From an uncultured Monoglobus sp. (GTDB taxonomy: Bacteria > Bacillota > Clostridia > Monoglobales > Monoglobaceae), in contig CANRHV010000003.1 of assembly GCA_947630505.1 (NCBI GenBank), positions 17,533 through 81,532 on the forward strand: a DNA stretch of 64,000 nucleotides. Direction: 5' to 3'. Below, one piece after another: positions 8,296 to 16,673 of this stretch (the stretch's first letter is position 1; each line of letters begins with the position of its first letter). The notes under the pieces are model-generated. The model did not search any database, was not told where the DNA came from, and saw only the letters and a program-made list of their open reading frames with translations. The translations under genes were made by a program, and so were the position numbers.

Positions 8296-10026
8296 ATGCA
8301 AAAAAAGCTTATGCTCGGAAACGAGGCTGTCGCCCGCGGACTTTGGGAGTGCGGAGTGACTGTGGCCTCGGCTTATCCGGGCACGCCGAGCACCGAAATA
8401 TCGGAGTTCGCCGCGAAATACGATGAGATATACGCCGAGTGGGCGCCGAACGAGAAAGTCGCCACAGAGGTTGCGCTGGGCGCGGCGGTCGGCGGAGCCA
8501 GATCGTTCTGCGCGATGAAGCACGTCGGTCTCAATGTGGCCGCCGACCCGCTTTTCACCGCGTCGTACACAGGAGTCAACGGCGGTATGGTTATTGCCGT
8601 CGCGGACGACCCGAGCATGCACTCGTCTCAGAACGAGCAGGACAGCCGCAACTACGCCAAGGCAGCGAAGATCCCAATGCTCGAACCGTCGGACAGCAGG
8701 GAGTGTAAGGAATTCGTCAAGCTCGCCTACGAGATCAGCGAGGAATACGACACCCCGGTGCTGTTCAGACTGTCCACCAGAGTGGCGCACTCCCAGAGCG
8801 TGACGCCTCTTGAGGACAGAGAGGTGCCCGAGCTTCGGGATTACGAAACCGATATTTCAAAATATGTTATGATGCCCTCGAGCGCTATCCGCCGCCACCC
8901 GATAGTAGAGGAGCGGACAAAGAAGCTTGCGGGGTACGCCGAAACATCCCCGCTCAACCGCGCGGAATACGGCGACACAAAAATCGGAATAATCACAAGC
9001 GGCATGTGCTATAACTATGTGCGCGAGGCGTTCGGAAACGACGTTTCGGTGCTGAAACTGGGCATGGCCTATCCCATGCCGACAAAGCTTATAAAAGAGT
9101 TCGCCGCCAAGGTGGATAAGCTGTACGTGGTTGAGGAACTCGACCCGTTCATCGAGGAGCACTGCCGCAATATCGGCCTTGAGCCGATAGGCAAAGAGCT
9201 GTTCCCCATGTGCTATGAGTTCTCGACAAGGCAGATAAAGGAGCTTATCAGCGGAACAAAGGGCGCCGCGTTTGACGAGCCCGACGAGGAGATCCCCGTC
9301 CGCCCGCCGGTGCTGTGTGCCGGCTGCCCCCACAGAGGTACGTTCTATATATTAAAGAAGCTGGGCGTCAATGTGTGCGGAGATATCGGCTGCTACACCT
9401 TGGGAGCTGCCGCGCCGCTTCAGTCGATACACTCGGTTGTCTGCATGGGCGCGTCGATCGGCATGGCGTTCGGCATGTCGCTGGCTAGAGGCAGGGACTA
9501 CGCCAAAAAGACGGTGGCCGTCCTGGGCGACTCGACGTTCATCCACAGCGGTATCACGGGCCTTATTGACATAGTTTACAACAAGGGCATAAACACCGTT
9601 ATGATACTTGACAACTCGATCACCGGAATGACGGGGCATCAGGACAACCCCACTACCGGCAAGACCCTGAAGGGCGAGATGACCAAGCAGGTCGATCTTG
9701 AGCATTTGGGCAGAGCGGTCGGTATCGACAGGATCGCGATAGTTGACCCGTTTGACCTAAAGGGCACCGAGAAGGTCATAAAAGAGGAACTGGAGGCCGA
9801 GGAACCGTCGCTGATAATAGTTCAAAGGCCGTGCGCGCTGCTTAAATCGGTGAAGTTCCCGGGCCCCATAGCAATAGACCAAGACAAGTGCAAAAAGTGC
9901 AGAATGTGCATGAAGCTGGGCTGCCCCGCCATTGTGGACAAGGGCGGCAGAATAGAGATAGACAAGACCCAGTGCGTGGGCTGCGGCTTGTGCCGCGGCG
10001 TGTGCGCTTTCGGCGCGATAGATTAG
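8296..10026 (+). CDS. iorA: indolepyruvate ferredoxin oxidoreductase, alpha subunit
   Basis: AYPGTPSTEISEFAAKYDEIYAEWAPNEKVATEVALG; TPP site GDSTFIHSGITGLIDIVYN; C-terminal ferredoxin cysteines CKKCRMCMKLGCP and CVGCGLCRGVC. Confidence 0.95.
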   Translation: MQKKLMLGNEAVARGLWECGVTVASAYPGTPSTEISEFAAKYDEIYAEWAPNEKVATEVALGAAVGGARSFCAMKHVGLNVAADPLFTASYTGVNGGMVIAVADDPSMHSSQNEQDSRNYAKAAKIPMLEPSDSRECKEFVKLAYEISEEYDTPVLFRLSTRVAHSQSVTPLEDREVPELRDYETDISKYVMMPSSAIRRHPIVEERTKKLAGYAETSPLNRAEYGDTKIGIITSGMCYNYVREAFGNDVSVLKLGMAYPMPTKLIKEFAAKVDKLYVVEELDPFIEEHCRNIGLEPIGKELFPMCYEFSTRQIKELISGTKGAAFDEPDEEIPVRPPVLCAGCPHRGTFYILKKLGVNVCGDIGCYTLGAAAPLQSIHSVVCMGASIGMAFGMSLARGRDYAKKTVAVLGDSTFIHSGITGLIDIVYNKGINTVMILDNSITGMTGHQDNPTTGKTLKGEMTKQVDLEHLGRAVGIDRIAIVDPFDLKGTEKVIKEELEAEEPSLIIVQRPCALLKSVKFPGPIAIDQDKCKKCRMCMKLGCPAIVDKGGRIEIDKTQCVGCGLCRGVCAFGAID

Positions 10027-10036
10027 GAGGCGGATC

Positions 10037-10618
10037 ATGAACAACACAAATTGCAAATCAATTATGATCGTTGGAGTCGGCGGACAGGGCACTCTGCTCG
10101 CCAGCCGCATATTGGGAAATCTGCTTCTGGGCGAGGGTTTTGACGTCAAAGTCTCCGAGGTGCACGGCATGTCCCAAAGAGGCGGCAGCGTTGTGACCTA
10201 CGTGAAATACGGCAAGCGCGTGGCGTCGCCGATAATCGACAAGGGCGAGGCCGATCTGATACTGGCTTTTGAGGAGCTTGAAGCCTACAGGTATTTGCCG
10301 TATCTCAAAAAGGGCGGCACAATTATCTGCAACACCCAGAACATCGACCCGATGCCGGTCATAATCGGCGCGAAAAAATATCCCGAAAACATAATCGAAA
10401 AAATAAAGGCGAAGAACGCCGACATAGTTCCGGCGGACGCGGCGGAGCTGGCGATGACCGCGGGCAATATCAGATGCGCCAACGTTGCGCTCATAGGAGT
10501 GCTGTCAAAGCGCATGGATATCCCGGAGCAGGCGTGGGTAGACACGATAAAATCCACCGTTCCCCAAAAGGCGGTCGACGTGAACCTCAAAGCCTTCACC
10601 CTGGGCCGCGAGGCATAA
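10037..10618 (+). CDS. iorB: indolepyruvate ferredoxin oxidoreductase, beta subunit
   Basis: IMIVGVGGQGTLLASRILGNLLLGEGFDVKVSEVHGMSQRGGSVVTYVKYG; immediately downstream of iorA. Confidence 0.93.
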   Translation: MNNTNCKSIMIVGVGGQGTLLASRILGNLLLGEGFDVKVSEVHGMSQRGGSVVTYVKYGKRVASPIIDKGEADLILAFEELEAYRYLPYLKKGGTIICNTQNIDPMPVIIGAKKYPENIIEKIKAKNADIVPADAAELAMTAGNIRCANVALIGVLSKRMDIPEQAWVDTIKSTVPQKAVDVNLKAFTLGREA

Positions 10619-10621
10619 AAA

Positions 10622-10788
10622 TAGGCTCGCCCCTTGGGGATAATCAGCAAGCTTGCTTGCGGGTTCAAAGCTATCTTTCAAAATTGCTTGCAATTTTGAC
10701 TAAGAGCAACCTTAATGCTGTCAGCGAAGCTGACTGAGAGGGGTTCCCTATTCGCTATTCACTAATCGCTAATCACTACGTTAGGAGG
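10622..10788 (+). repeat. mosaic intergenic repeat: hairpin element with internal insertion plus heptanucleotide array ending CTACGTT-AGGAGG
   Basis: GGCTCGCCCCTTGGGGA...GTCAGCgaaGCTGACTGAGAGGGGTT followed by CTATTCG CTATTCA CTAATCG CTAATCA CTACGTT AGGAGG. Confidence 0.85.
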
Positions 10789-10797
10789 TAAAATATT

Positions 10798-11241
10798 ATG
10801 TATGTAAAACAAATTTCCGTGTTTATGGAAAACAGACCCGGCAGACTTGCCGCGATAACCAAAGTATTAAAGGACAACAATATTGACATCCGCGCGATCA
10901 ACATCGCGGACACGACCGATTTCGGCATACTGAGAATGATCGTCAACGACCCGGTAAAGGCCGAGCAGGTGCTCCGCGCCAATGATATGACCGCCAACGC
11001 CGCGGACGTTATCGCTATCTCGATCGACGACAACATCGGCGCTTTCAGCGATGTTATCACGCTCCTTAAAGACAAGGATATCAGCATTGACTATATCTAC
11101 TCGTTCATAGGCGAGAAGTCGAGCAAGGCGGTTATAATAATCAAGACAAACGACCTTGAAAACTCGATTGCGGCGCTCAAAGAGGGCGGCGTGAATGTTC
11201 TGTCGGCCAAGGATGTGAACGAGCTTAATTATGCTGAATAA
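10798..11241 (+). CDS. ACT-domain protein (tandem ACT, amino-acid sensing)
   Basis: QISVFMENRPGRLAAITKVLKDNNIDIRAINIADTTDFGILRMIV with a second ACT-like half; co-directional with iorAB. Confidence 0.85.
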   Translation: MYVKQISVFMENRPGRLAAITKVLKDNNIDIRAINIADTTDFGILRMIVNDPVKAEQVLRANDMTANAADVIAISIDDNIGAFSDVITLLKDKDISIDYIYSFIGEKSSKAVIIIKTNDLENSIAALKEGGVNVLSAKDVNELNYAE

Positions 11242-12517
11242 CAACCGGGAATACGCGCGCTATCTCAAAGATAATTTCGGAATAAGCGACAAGGCACTGA
11301 GTATCTACGAATCCGCGTCGGAGCGACTGAAAGGCGTATTTGAAAAAATCGAGCAAACCGCAGAGATAAATCAGGCGAAGGTGCTCAAGGCGTTTCAAAA
11401 TAACCGCGTTTCGTACGCCCACTTCGGCGAGACCACGGGCTACGGCTATGACGATCTGGGCAGAGATGCCCTCGATAAGGTCTACGCCGAGATCTGCGGC
11501 GCCGAGGACGCTATGGTTCGGCACAATATCGTGTCGGGAACTCAGGCGATCTCGGCCTGCCTGTTCGCGGTGCTGCGTCCCGGCGACGTTATGGCGTCGG
11601 TGGCGGGCGCGCCCTACGACACGATGGAGGAAGTTATCGGGATACGCGAGGGCGATCATCCCGATCCCGGCTCGCTCAAGGATTTCGGCGTCGGTTACCG
11701 CCAAGTCGATCTGAAGGACGGCAGGCCGGACTATTCGGGCATTGAAAATCTGCTCAAAGCCGAGAAAATAAAAGCCGTGCTTATCCAGCGTTCAAGGGGC
11801 TACGACTGGCGCGACTCTCTCTCGGTTGCCGAGATAGGAAAGATCATAAAGCTGGTAAAAACGATCAGCCCCGAAACGCTCTGTGTGGTGGACAACTGCT
11901 ACGGAATATTCGTTGAGACAAAGGAGCCGACAGAGCTTGGAGCCGATCTGATTGTAGGCTCGCTGATAAAGAACGCGGGCGGCAGTCTGGCGCTTAGCGG
12001 CGGCTATGTCGCAGGAACAAAAGAGTGCGTGCGCAGGGTCGGATTCAGGCTGACCGCGCCCGGTCTCGGCAAGCATGTGGGCGCCAGCCTCGGCATGAAC
12101 CGCAATATGTACCAGGGCCTTTTTCAGGCGCCGCATATCGTGGCCGAGAGCATAAAGACAGCCGCGCTGTGCGCCGCGATGTTTGAGGAGCTGGGCTTTG
12201 AGGTCTGCCCGTCGAGCACGGCTGAGCGCAGCGACATAATCCAGGCGATAAAATTCGGCAGCGCCGAAAATGTGATAAAATTCTGCCAAGCGATACAAAA
12301 GGGCTCGCCGATAGACAGCTATGTGACGCCCGAGCCTTGGGATATGCCCGGCTATGACGATCCGGTCATAATGGCGGCGGGCGCCTTTGTGCAGGGAGCC
12401 TCGATCGAGCTCTCGGCTGACGCTCCGATCTGCGAGCCGTATACGGCCTACATGCAGGGCGGAGTTATATACGACAGCGCCAAGATCGCCATACTGCGCG
12501 CCGCCTCGGAGTTTTAG
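11231..12517 (+). CDS. methionine gamma-lyase-like PLP enzyme ('aluminum resistance protein' family)
   Basis: VSYAHFGETTGYGYDDLGRDALDKVYAEICGAEDAMVRHNIVSGTQAI...VVDNCYGIFVETKEPTELGADLIVGSLIKNAGGSLALSGGYVAG. Confidence 0.9.
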   Translation: MLNNNREYARYLKDNFGISDKALSIYESASERLKGVFEKIEQTAEINQAKVLKAFQNNRVSYAHFGETTGYGYDDLGRDALDKVYAEICGAEDAMVRHNIVSGTQAISACLFAVLRPGDVMASVAGAPYDTMEEVIGIREGDHPDPGSLKDFGVGYRQVDLKDGRPDYSGIENLLKAEKIKAVLIQRSRGYDWRDSLSVAEIGKIIKLVKTISPETLCVVDNCYGIFVETKEPTELGADLIVGSLIKNAGGSLALSGGYVAGTKECVRRVGFRLTAPGLGKHVGASLGMNRNMYQGLFQAPHIVAESIKTAALCAAMFEELGFEVCPSSTAERSDIIQAIKFGSAENVIKFCQAIQKGSPIDSYVTPEPWDMPGYDDPVIMAAGAFVQGASIELSADAPICEPYTAYMQGGVIYDSAKIAILRAASEF

Positions 12518-12528
12518 GAGGTCCGAAC

Positions 12529-12735
12529 ATGGCAAAGCAATGCGTTTTATATGACAGACTGTGCAGCGGCTGCGGCGAGTGCGACTATTGCGACTTAAAT
12601 CCGCTCAAGCTGTGCGACAACTGCGGCAAGTGCCTTGAGACCGGCAAAGAATACAACGAGATCAAGATCGACAGCGTGATATTGTCCGATCATGATCATA
12701 ATCATGAGCATCATCACGACTGTGACTGCTGCTGA
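12529..12735 (+). CDS. small Cys-rich protein with His/Asp-rich metal-binding-like tail
   Basis: 68 aa; CSGCGECDYC...CDNCGKC and a terminal DHDHNHEHHHDCDCC; SD taggagg at 12516-12522. Confidence 0.75.
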   Translation: MAKQCVLYDRLCSGCGECDYCDLNPLKLCDNCGKCLETGKEYNEIKIDSVILSDHDHNHEHHHDCDCC

Positions 12736-12740
12736 TTGTC

Positions 12741-12799
12741 TGCCTCGCCCCTTGGGGAGAGGTGGATTTCCGACAAAGGCGAAAAGACGGAGAGGGGTC
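12741..12799 (+). repeat. copy of the GC-rich hairpin repeat
   Basis: TGCCTCGCCCCTTGGGGAGAGGTGGATTTCCGACAAAGGCGAAAAGACGGAGAGGGGT; near-identical to the reverse complement of 49008..49068. Confidence 0.85.
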
Positions 12800-12810
12800 T
12801 ACCTAGCACC

Positions 12811-13467
12811 ATGAAAATTATTGTAATATCCGACACTCACGGCGTTTTGCGCCCGGAGGTCGAGTCCGCGATAAACAGCGCGGACGCGGTCATCCATGGC
12901 GGAGACTTCGCCACGGAAAAAAACTATAACGATATCAAGGCGGCTCTCAAACCGGGCGCGCCTTTCTTTGCCGTTCGAGGCAACAATGACCGCCGCTTGG
13001 ACGAACTTCCCGAAACGCTGGAGTTTACCTTGGGCGGCTTAAAATTTTTTCTGATCCACAACAAAAAAGACATGCCCGATAAAATCGACGCCGATATTGT
13101 TATATTCGGGCACACTCACAAATATTTTTGCGAGACCCGCGGCGGCAGGCTTTGGCTGAATCCCGGCAGCTGCGGCAGGCGCAGATTCAATCTTCCGGTC
13201 ACTTGGGCGGAGCTTACTGTAGAAAACGAAGAATATTCCGTGAAGTCTATCGACATTTCCGAAACAGCGCAAATCCTCAAAATGCCCAAAGACCCGAGCG
13301 CGGCGATCCGCGGGATCATCAAGCGTTTGGGCAAAGGCGAGAGCTCGTATAAAATAGCTAAAAAACTGGGCCTTGACCCCGATTTTACCGAGCAGGTGAT
13401 CCGCATGATCGCGACCCATCCGGGGATAGACGAGGACGGAATACTAAACAGGATCAACAAGGAGTGA
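12811..13467 (+). CDS. YfcE/MJ0936-family metallophosphoesterase with C-terminal extension
   Basis: MKIIVISDTHG, VIHGGDF, VRGNND, IFGHTHKY, LNPGS motifs; ATG at 12811 (upstream codons of the track ORF overlap the repeat). Confidence 0.88.
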   Translation: MKIIVISDTHGVLRPEVESAINSADAVIHGGDFATEKNYNDIKAALKPGAPFFAVRGNNDRRLDELPETLEFTLGGLKFFLIHNKKDMPDKIDADIVIFGHTHKYFCETRGGRLWLNPGSCGRRRFNLPVTWAELTVENEEYSVKSIDISETAQILKMPKDPSAAIRGIIKRLGKGESSYKIAKKLGLDPDFTEQVIRMIATHPGIDEDGILNRINKE

Positions 13468-13471
13468 GAAA

Positions 13472-13781
13472 AATGTCCGCTGTTATCTCGGATGAGCTGA
13501 TATACGAGGTGCTTTCGGCCGTGGAGGAAATTCCCGAGGGAAAAGTCGCGTCCTACGGGCAGATCGCGCGTCTGATCGGCAGAGAGAAAAACGCGCGGCT
13601 CGTGGGCAAGATTTTAAGCATGTCGGAGCATTACGGCGACTACCCCTGCCACCGGGTGGTAAACAGCGCCGGGCGGCTTGCTCCGGGATTTTCGGAGCAG
13701 AGACAGCGGCTGCTTGACGAGGGCGTCGGCTTTACCCCGAGCGGCCGTGTCGATATGAAAAAACACAAATGGGACGCGTAA
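13472..13781 (+). CDS. MGMT-family DNA-binding / O6-alkylguanine methyltransferase-like protein
   Basis: VEEIPEGKVASYGQIARLIGREKNARLVGKILS...YPCHRVVNSAGRLAPGF; the PCHR cysteine motif is intact. Confidence 0.88.
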
Positions 13782-13793
13782 ACTGTGAAGGAC

Positions 13794-13842
13794 ACCTCAT
13801 CCGACAGGCTGCGCCTGCCACCTTCCCCTCGAGGGGAAGGCA
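13794..13842. repeat. variant copy of the GC-rich hairpin repeat
   Basis: CCTCATCCGACAGGCtgcGCCTGCCACCTTCCCCTCGAGGGGAAGG. Confidence 0.6.
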
Positions 13843-13850
13843 AATAAAAA

Positions 13851-13876
13851 AGCGGCGCGATGTGCGCCGCTTTTAA
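13851..13876. terminator. bidirectional intrinsic terminator
   Basis: aaaaaAGCGGCGC-gatgt-GCGCCGCTTTT between convergent genes. Confidence 0.75.
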
Positions 13877-13889
13877 GTTTGCGATAAAA

Positions 13890-14921
13890 TTATCTCTGAA
13901 CACGGCCGCTGCCGTCGCCGCCTGCCAGGTTCTCAACATCCGCGCGGGTAACCAGATTGAAGTCGCCGGGGATAGTGTGCTTGAGAGCCGAAGCCGCAAC
14001 GCCGAACTCGAGAGCGTCCTTAAAGTTCTTGCCGTCAACGAAGCCGCAGATCGTGCCGCCCGCGAACGAGTCGCCGCCGCCTACGCGGTCAACGATGGGA
14101 GAAATTCTGTACTCTCTGGAGTGATAGAATTCCTTGGTGTCTCTTGAGTAGATGCAGGCCGACCAGCCGTTGTCGGAAGCCGAGTGGCTTACGCGCAGCG
14201 AGCTTATAACATACTCGAAGTTGAACTTGTCAACCATCTGCTTGAAGATATCCTCATAGCCGGCGAGTTCCAGGTCGCCGCTTGTAACGTCTGTGTTGCC
14301 GGGCTTGAAGCCGAGAACCTTCTCAGCGTCTTCCTCGTTGCCTATGCAAACGTCAACATACTGCATCAGGTTTGTCATGATCCTCTGAGCCTTCTCGCTC
14401 GACCACAGCTTTTTGCGGAAGTTGAGGTCAACCGAAACCTTAACGCCCTTAGCCTTAGCGGCCTTCAGAGCGGCCTCGGTCAGCTCGGCAGCCGCGTCGG
14501 AAACGGCGGGTGTGATTCCCGTGAAGTGGAACCAGTCGGCGCCCTCAAAGATCTTGTCGAAGTCAAAGTCAGCCTCTGTGGCTGTTGAGATCGAGGAATG
14601 AGCTCTGTCGTAAACAACGTTCGACGCTCTCATCGAAGCGCCTGTCTCGAGGTAGTAGATACCCAGTCTCTCGCCGCATCTCGCGATGTTGTCGGTCTTA
14701 ACGTTCATCTTGCGCAGAGCCGCAACGGCGCACTCGCCGATCGGATTGTCGGGAACAGCCGTAACGAACTCGGCGTCATGGCCGTAGTTAGCCAGCGATA
14801 CCGCAACGTTAGCCTCGCCGCCGCCGTAGTTTACGTCAAACTCGTCGGCCTGGATAAATTTCTCGTTGTTAGGTGTTGATAATCTGAGCATGATCTCGCC
14901 CATAGTAACAATTTTTGCCAT
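13890..14921 (-). CDS. kdgK: 2-dehydro-3-deoxygluconokinase (PfkB family)
   Basis: GEIMLRLSTPNNEKFIQADEFDVNYGGGEANVAVSLANYG; RVGGGDSFAGGTICGF; paired with eda. Confidence 0.9.
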   Translation of the reverse strand: MAKIVTMGEIMLRLSTPNNEKFIQADEFDVNYGGGEANVAVSLANYGHDAEFVTAVPDNPIGECAVAALRKMNVKTDNIARCGERLGIYYLETGASMRASNVVYDRAHSSISTATEADFDFDKIFEGADWFHFTGITPAVSDAAAELTEAALKAAKAKGVKVSVDLNFRKKLWSSEKAQRIMTNLMQYVDVCIGNEEDAEKVLGFKPGNTDVTSGDLELAGYEDIFKQMVDKFNFEYVISSLRVSHSASDNGWSACIYSRDTKEFYHSREYRISPIVDRVGGGDSFAGGTICGFVDGKNFKDALEFGVAASALKHTIPGDFNLVTRADVENLAGGDGSGRVQR

Positions 14922-14967
14922 TGTAAAAAATTCTCCTTTTTTAAAATTTAAGTATTCGCGTCAATGA

Positions 14968-15615
14968 TTACAGAGCCGCGCGCGCAGCCTTGATGTTCTT
15001 GATGAACTCTTTGGCTGTCTTTGTGATGTCGGCATAATCGCCTGTCTTTGCGCCCTTTGTGAGAGCCGAGCCCGCGCCTACGGCAACGGCGCCCGCCTTG
15101 ATCCACTGGTCAACGTTGTTCACGTCAACGCCGCCTGTGGGCATCAGCTTGGCCTGGGGCAGAGGACCTCTAACGTCCTTGATGAAGTTGGGGCCCACGA
15201 TGTCGCCGGGGAATACTTTGCAGATATCAACGCCCGCTTCCATAGCGGTGAGGATCTCCGTGAAGGTCATTGTGCCGGGCATGTAGGGCACCGCATAGCG
15301 GTTACAGAGTTTGGCCGCCTCGGCGTTGAAGCCGGGGCTTACGATAAAGTTAGCGCCTGACAGAATAGCCTGTCTCGCTGTCTCGGAATCCAGAACCGTG
15401 CCGGCTCCCAGCAGCATCTCGCCGTTGGGGTACTTTGCGGCAAGAGCCTCGATAACCTTGTGCGCGCCCGGAACCGTGAATGTTAGCTCGATAGAGGGGC
15501 AGCCGCCCTCCAGGCATGCGTCGGAAATTCTGATAGCGTCCTCAGCGCTGCTCGCGCGAACAACCGCAACCAGACCCGCGTCTGTCATTTTTGTTAAAAC
15601 CTGTTGTTTATCCAT
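14968..15615 (-). CDS. eda: KDPG/KHG aldolase
   Basis: LVAVVRASSAEDAIRISDACLEGGCPSIELTFTVPGAHKVIEAL...LLGAGTVLD...FIVSPGF...VCKVFPG-like...LMPTGGVD. Confidence 0.93.
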   Translation of the reverse strand: MDKQQVLTKMTDAGLVAVVRASSAEDAIRISDACLEGGCPSIELTFTVPGAHKVIEALAAKYPNGEMLLGAGTVLDSETARQAILSGANFIVSPGFNAEAAKLCNRYAVPYMPGTMTFTEILTAMEAGVDICKVFPGDIVGPNFIKDVRGPLPQAKLMPTGGVDVNNVDQWIKAGAVAVGAGSALTKGAKTGDYADITKTAKEFIKNIKAARAAL

Positions 15616-15862
15616 TTTTACTCCTCCTAATTAAATATTAAAAATAATTCTTTTGCGTATTTTTTATTTTTCATGTATATTATACCTCAAGTTTTTACAA
15701 TAAGCAAGCATTAATTTGAATATTTTTCACATTTTTGGAATGAATTTTCAAAGTTTTTTCAAACGCGGTAAGTTTGTGTATTGTTTCGAGACAAAACCTG
15801 TGTTATAATTAAAAACCGAAGAAAAATATTTTTGTCCGACATATGAAACGAGGTGCGAGATC

Positions 15863-16177
15863 ATGAAAAAATGCAGAATAACGGCTATAAGGCAGGCGAG
15901 ATACGACGATCTGATAGAGAAATACGAGAATCCGATCGAGCATCCCTGCGATATCCGCGAGGGGATGGTTTTTGTCGCGAACGGGCACAAGAGGCCCGAG
16001 GGGCTTTGCGAGAGCGCGTGGGAGAGCATGTCGCCCTTTGTGCTGACTTTGGCCTGCGGCGGCGGTGACTTTTTCGGCGGCTGGATGAAAAACAAAAAAT
16101 CCGCCATGATATCGTGCAATGACGGATTCCGCCCGGTCAGCTTTCTGATCGAGGCTCTCGACGAGGACGCCGATTAG
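15863..16177 (+). CDS. TIGR04076-family small protein
   Basis: Short protein with CRITAIRQARYDDLIEKY...CDIREGMVFVANGHKRPEGLCESAWESMSPFVLTLACGGGDFFGGWMKN, the layout of TIGR04076. Confidence 0.75.
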   Translation: MKKCRITAIRQARYDDLIEKYENPIEHPCDIREGMVFVANGHKRPEGLCESAWESMSPFVLTLACGGGDFFGGWMKNKKSAMISCNDGFRPVSFLIEALDEDAD

Positions 16178-16178
16178 A

Positions 16179-16571
16179 TTATTTGTTTCGCCCGGTTTTA
16201 AGGCCCGCTGCGATCATTTTCCGCTCGGCGGATATTTCGGAGATCAGACGGCCGAGGGTCCAGCTTGAATTGGTCTCGGTCAGCATCGCTTTGAGCCCGA
16301 TGCTCATTTTTCCCTTGCGCATAAAGTTCAGCACCGCGTCCAAATTTTTCGGATCCATGCCGCAGAGCAGCATAAATTCCTCGCCGAAGTTTTCATTTCC
16401 GCTCGGTTCGGGCTTGTTTTCGAATTTGTCGGGGTATGCGATGTATCCGACCGAGTCGCCCATGCGGCTTTGGTCGATTATTTTTATCCCGATCCCCATA
16501 AGGTTCAGGATAGGGCGCAGCTTGCTTATCTTGTCATTGCCGACGTTCATAAATATAATAACAGGCTTCAT
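16179..16571 (-). CDS. DUF3783-family protein
   Basis: FGEEFMLLCGMDPKNLDAVLNFMRKGKMSIGLKAMLTETNSSWTLGRLISEISAER. Confidence 0.7.
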   Translation of the reverse strand: MKPVIIFMNVGNDKISKLRPILNLMGIGIKIIDQSRMGDSVGYIAYPDKFENKPEPSGNENFGEEFMLLCGMDPKNLDAVLNFMRKGKMSIGLKAMLTETNSSWTLGRLISEISAERKMIAAGLKTGRNK

Positions 16572-16673
16572 GTTTTTGTCTCCCGTAAATCGGATTAACG
16601 GCGCTGTCCGCCGCCTTTTTTATTTTACACCGATCTCGGGTTTATGTCAAGCGATCCGAAACAGGGCGCTCTC

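Noticed and set aside
7897-8790. 297-aa minus-strand ORF opposite paaK/iorA
   Set aside because: Antisense shadow of two well-supported genes.
12736-12810. N-terminal 25 codons of the supplied metallophosphoesterase ORF
   Set aside because: Encoded by the hairpin repeat; the conserved protein starts at MKIIVISDTHG (12811).
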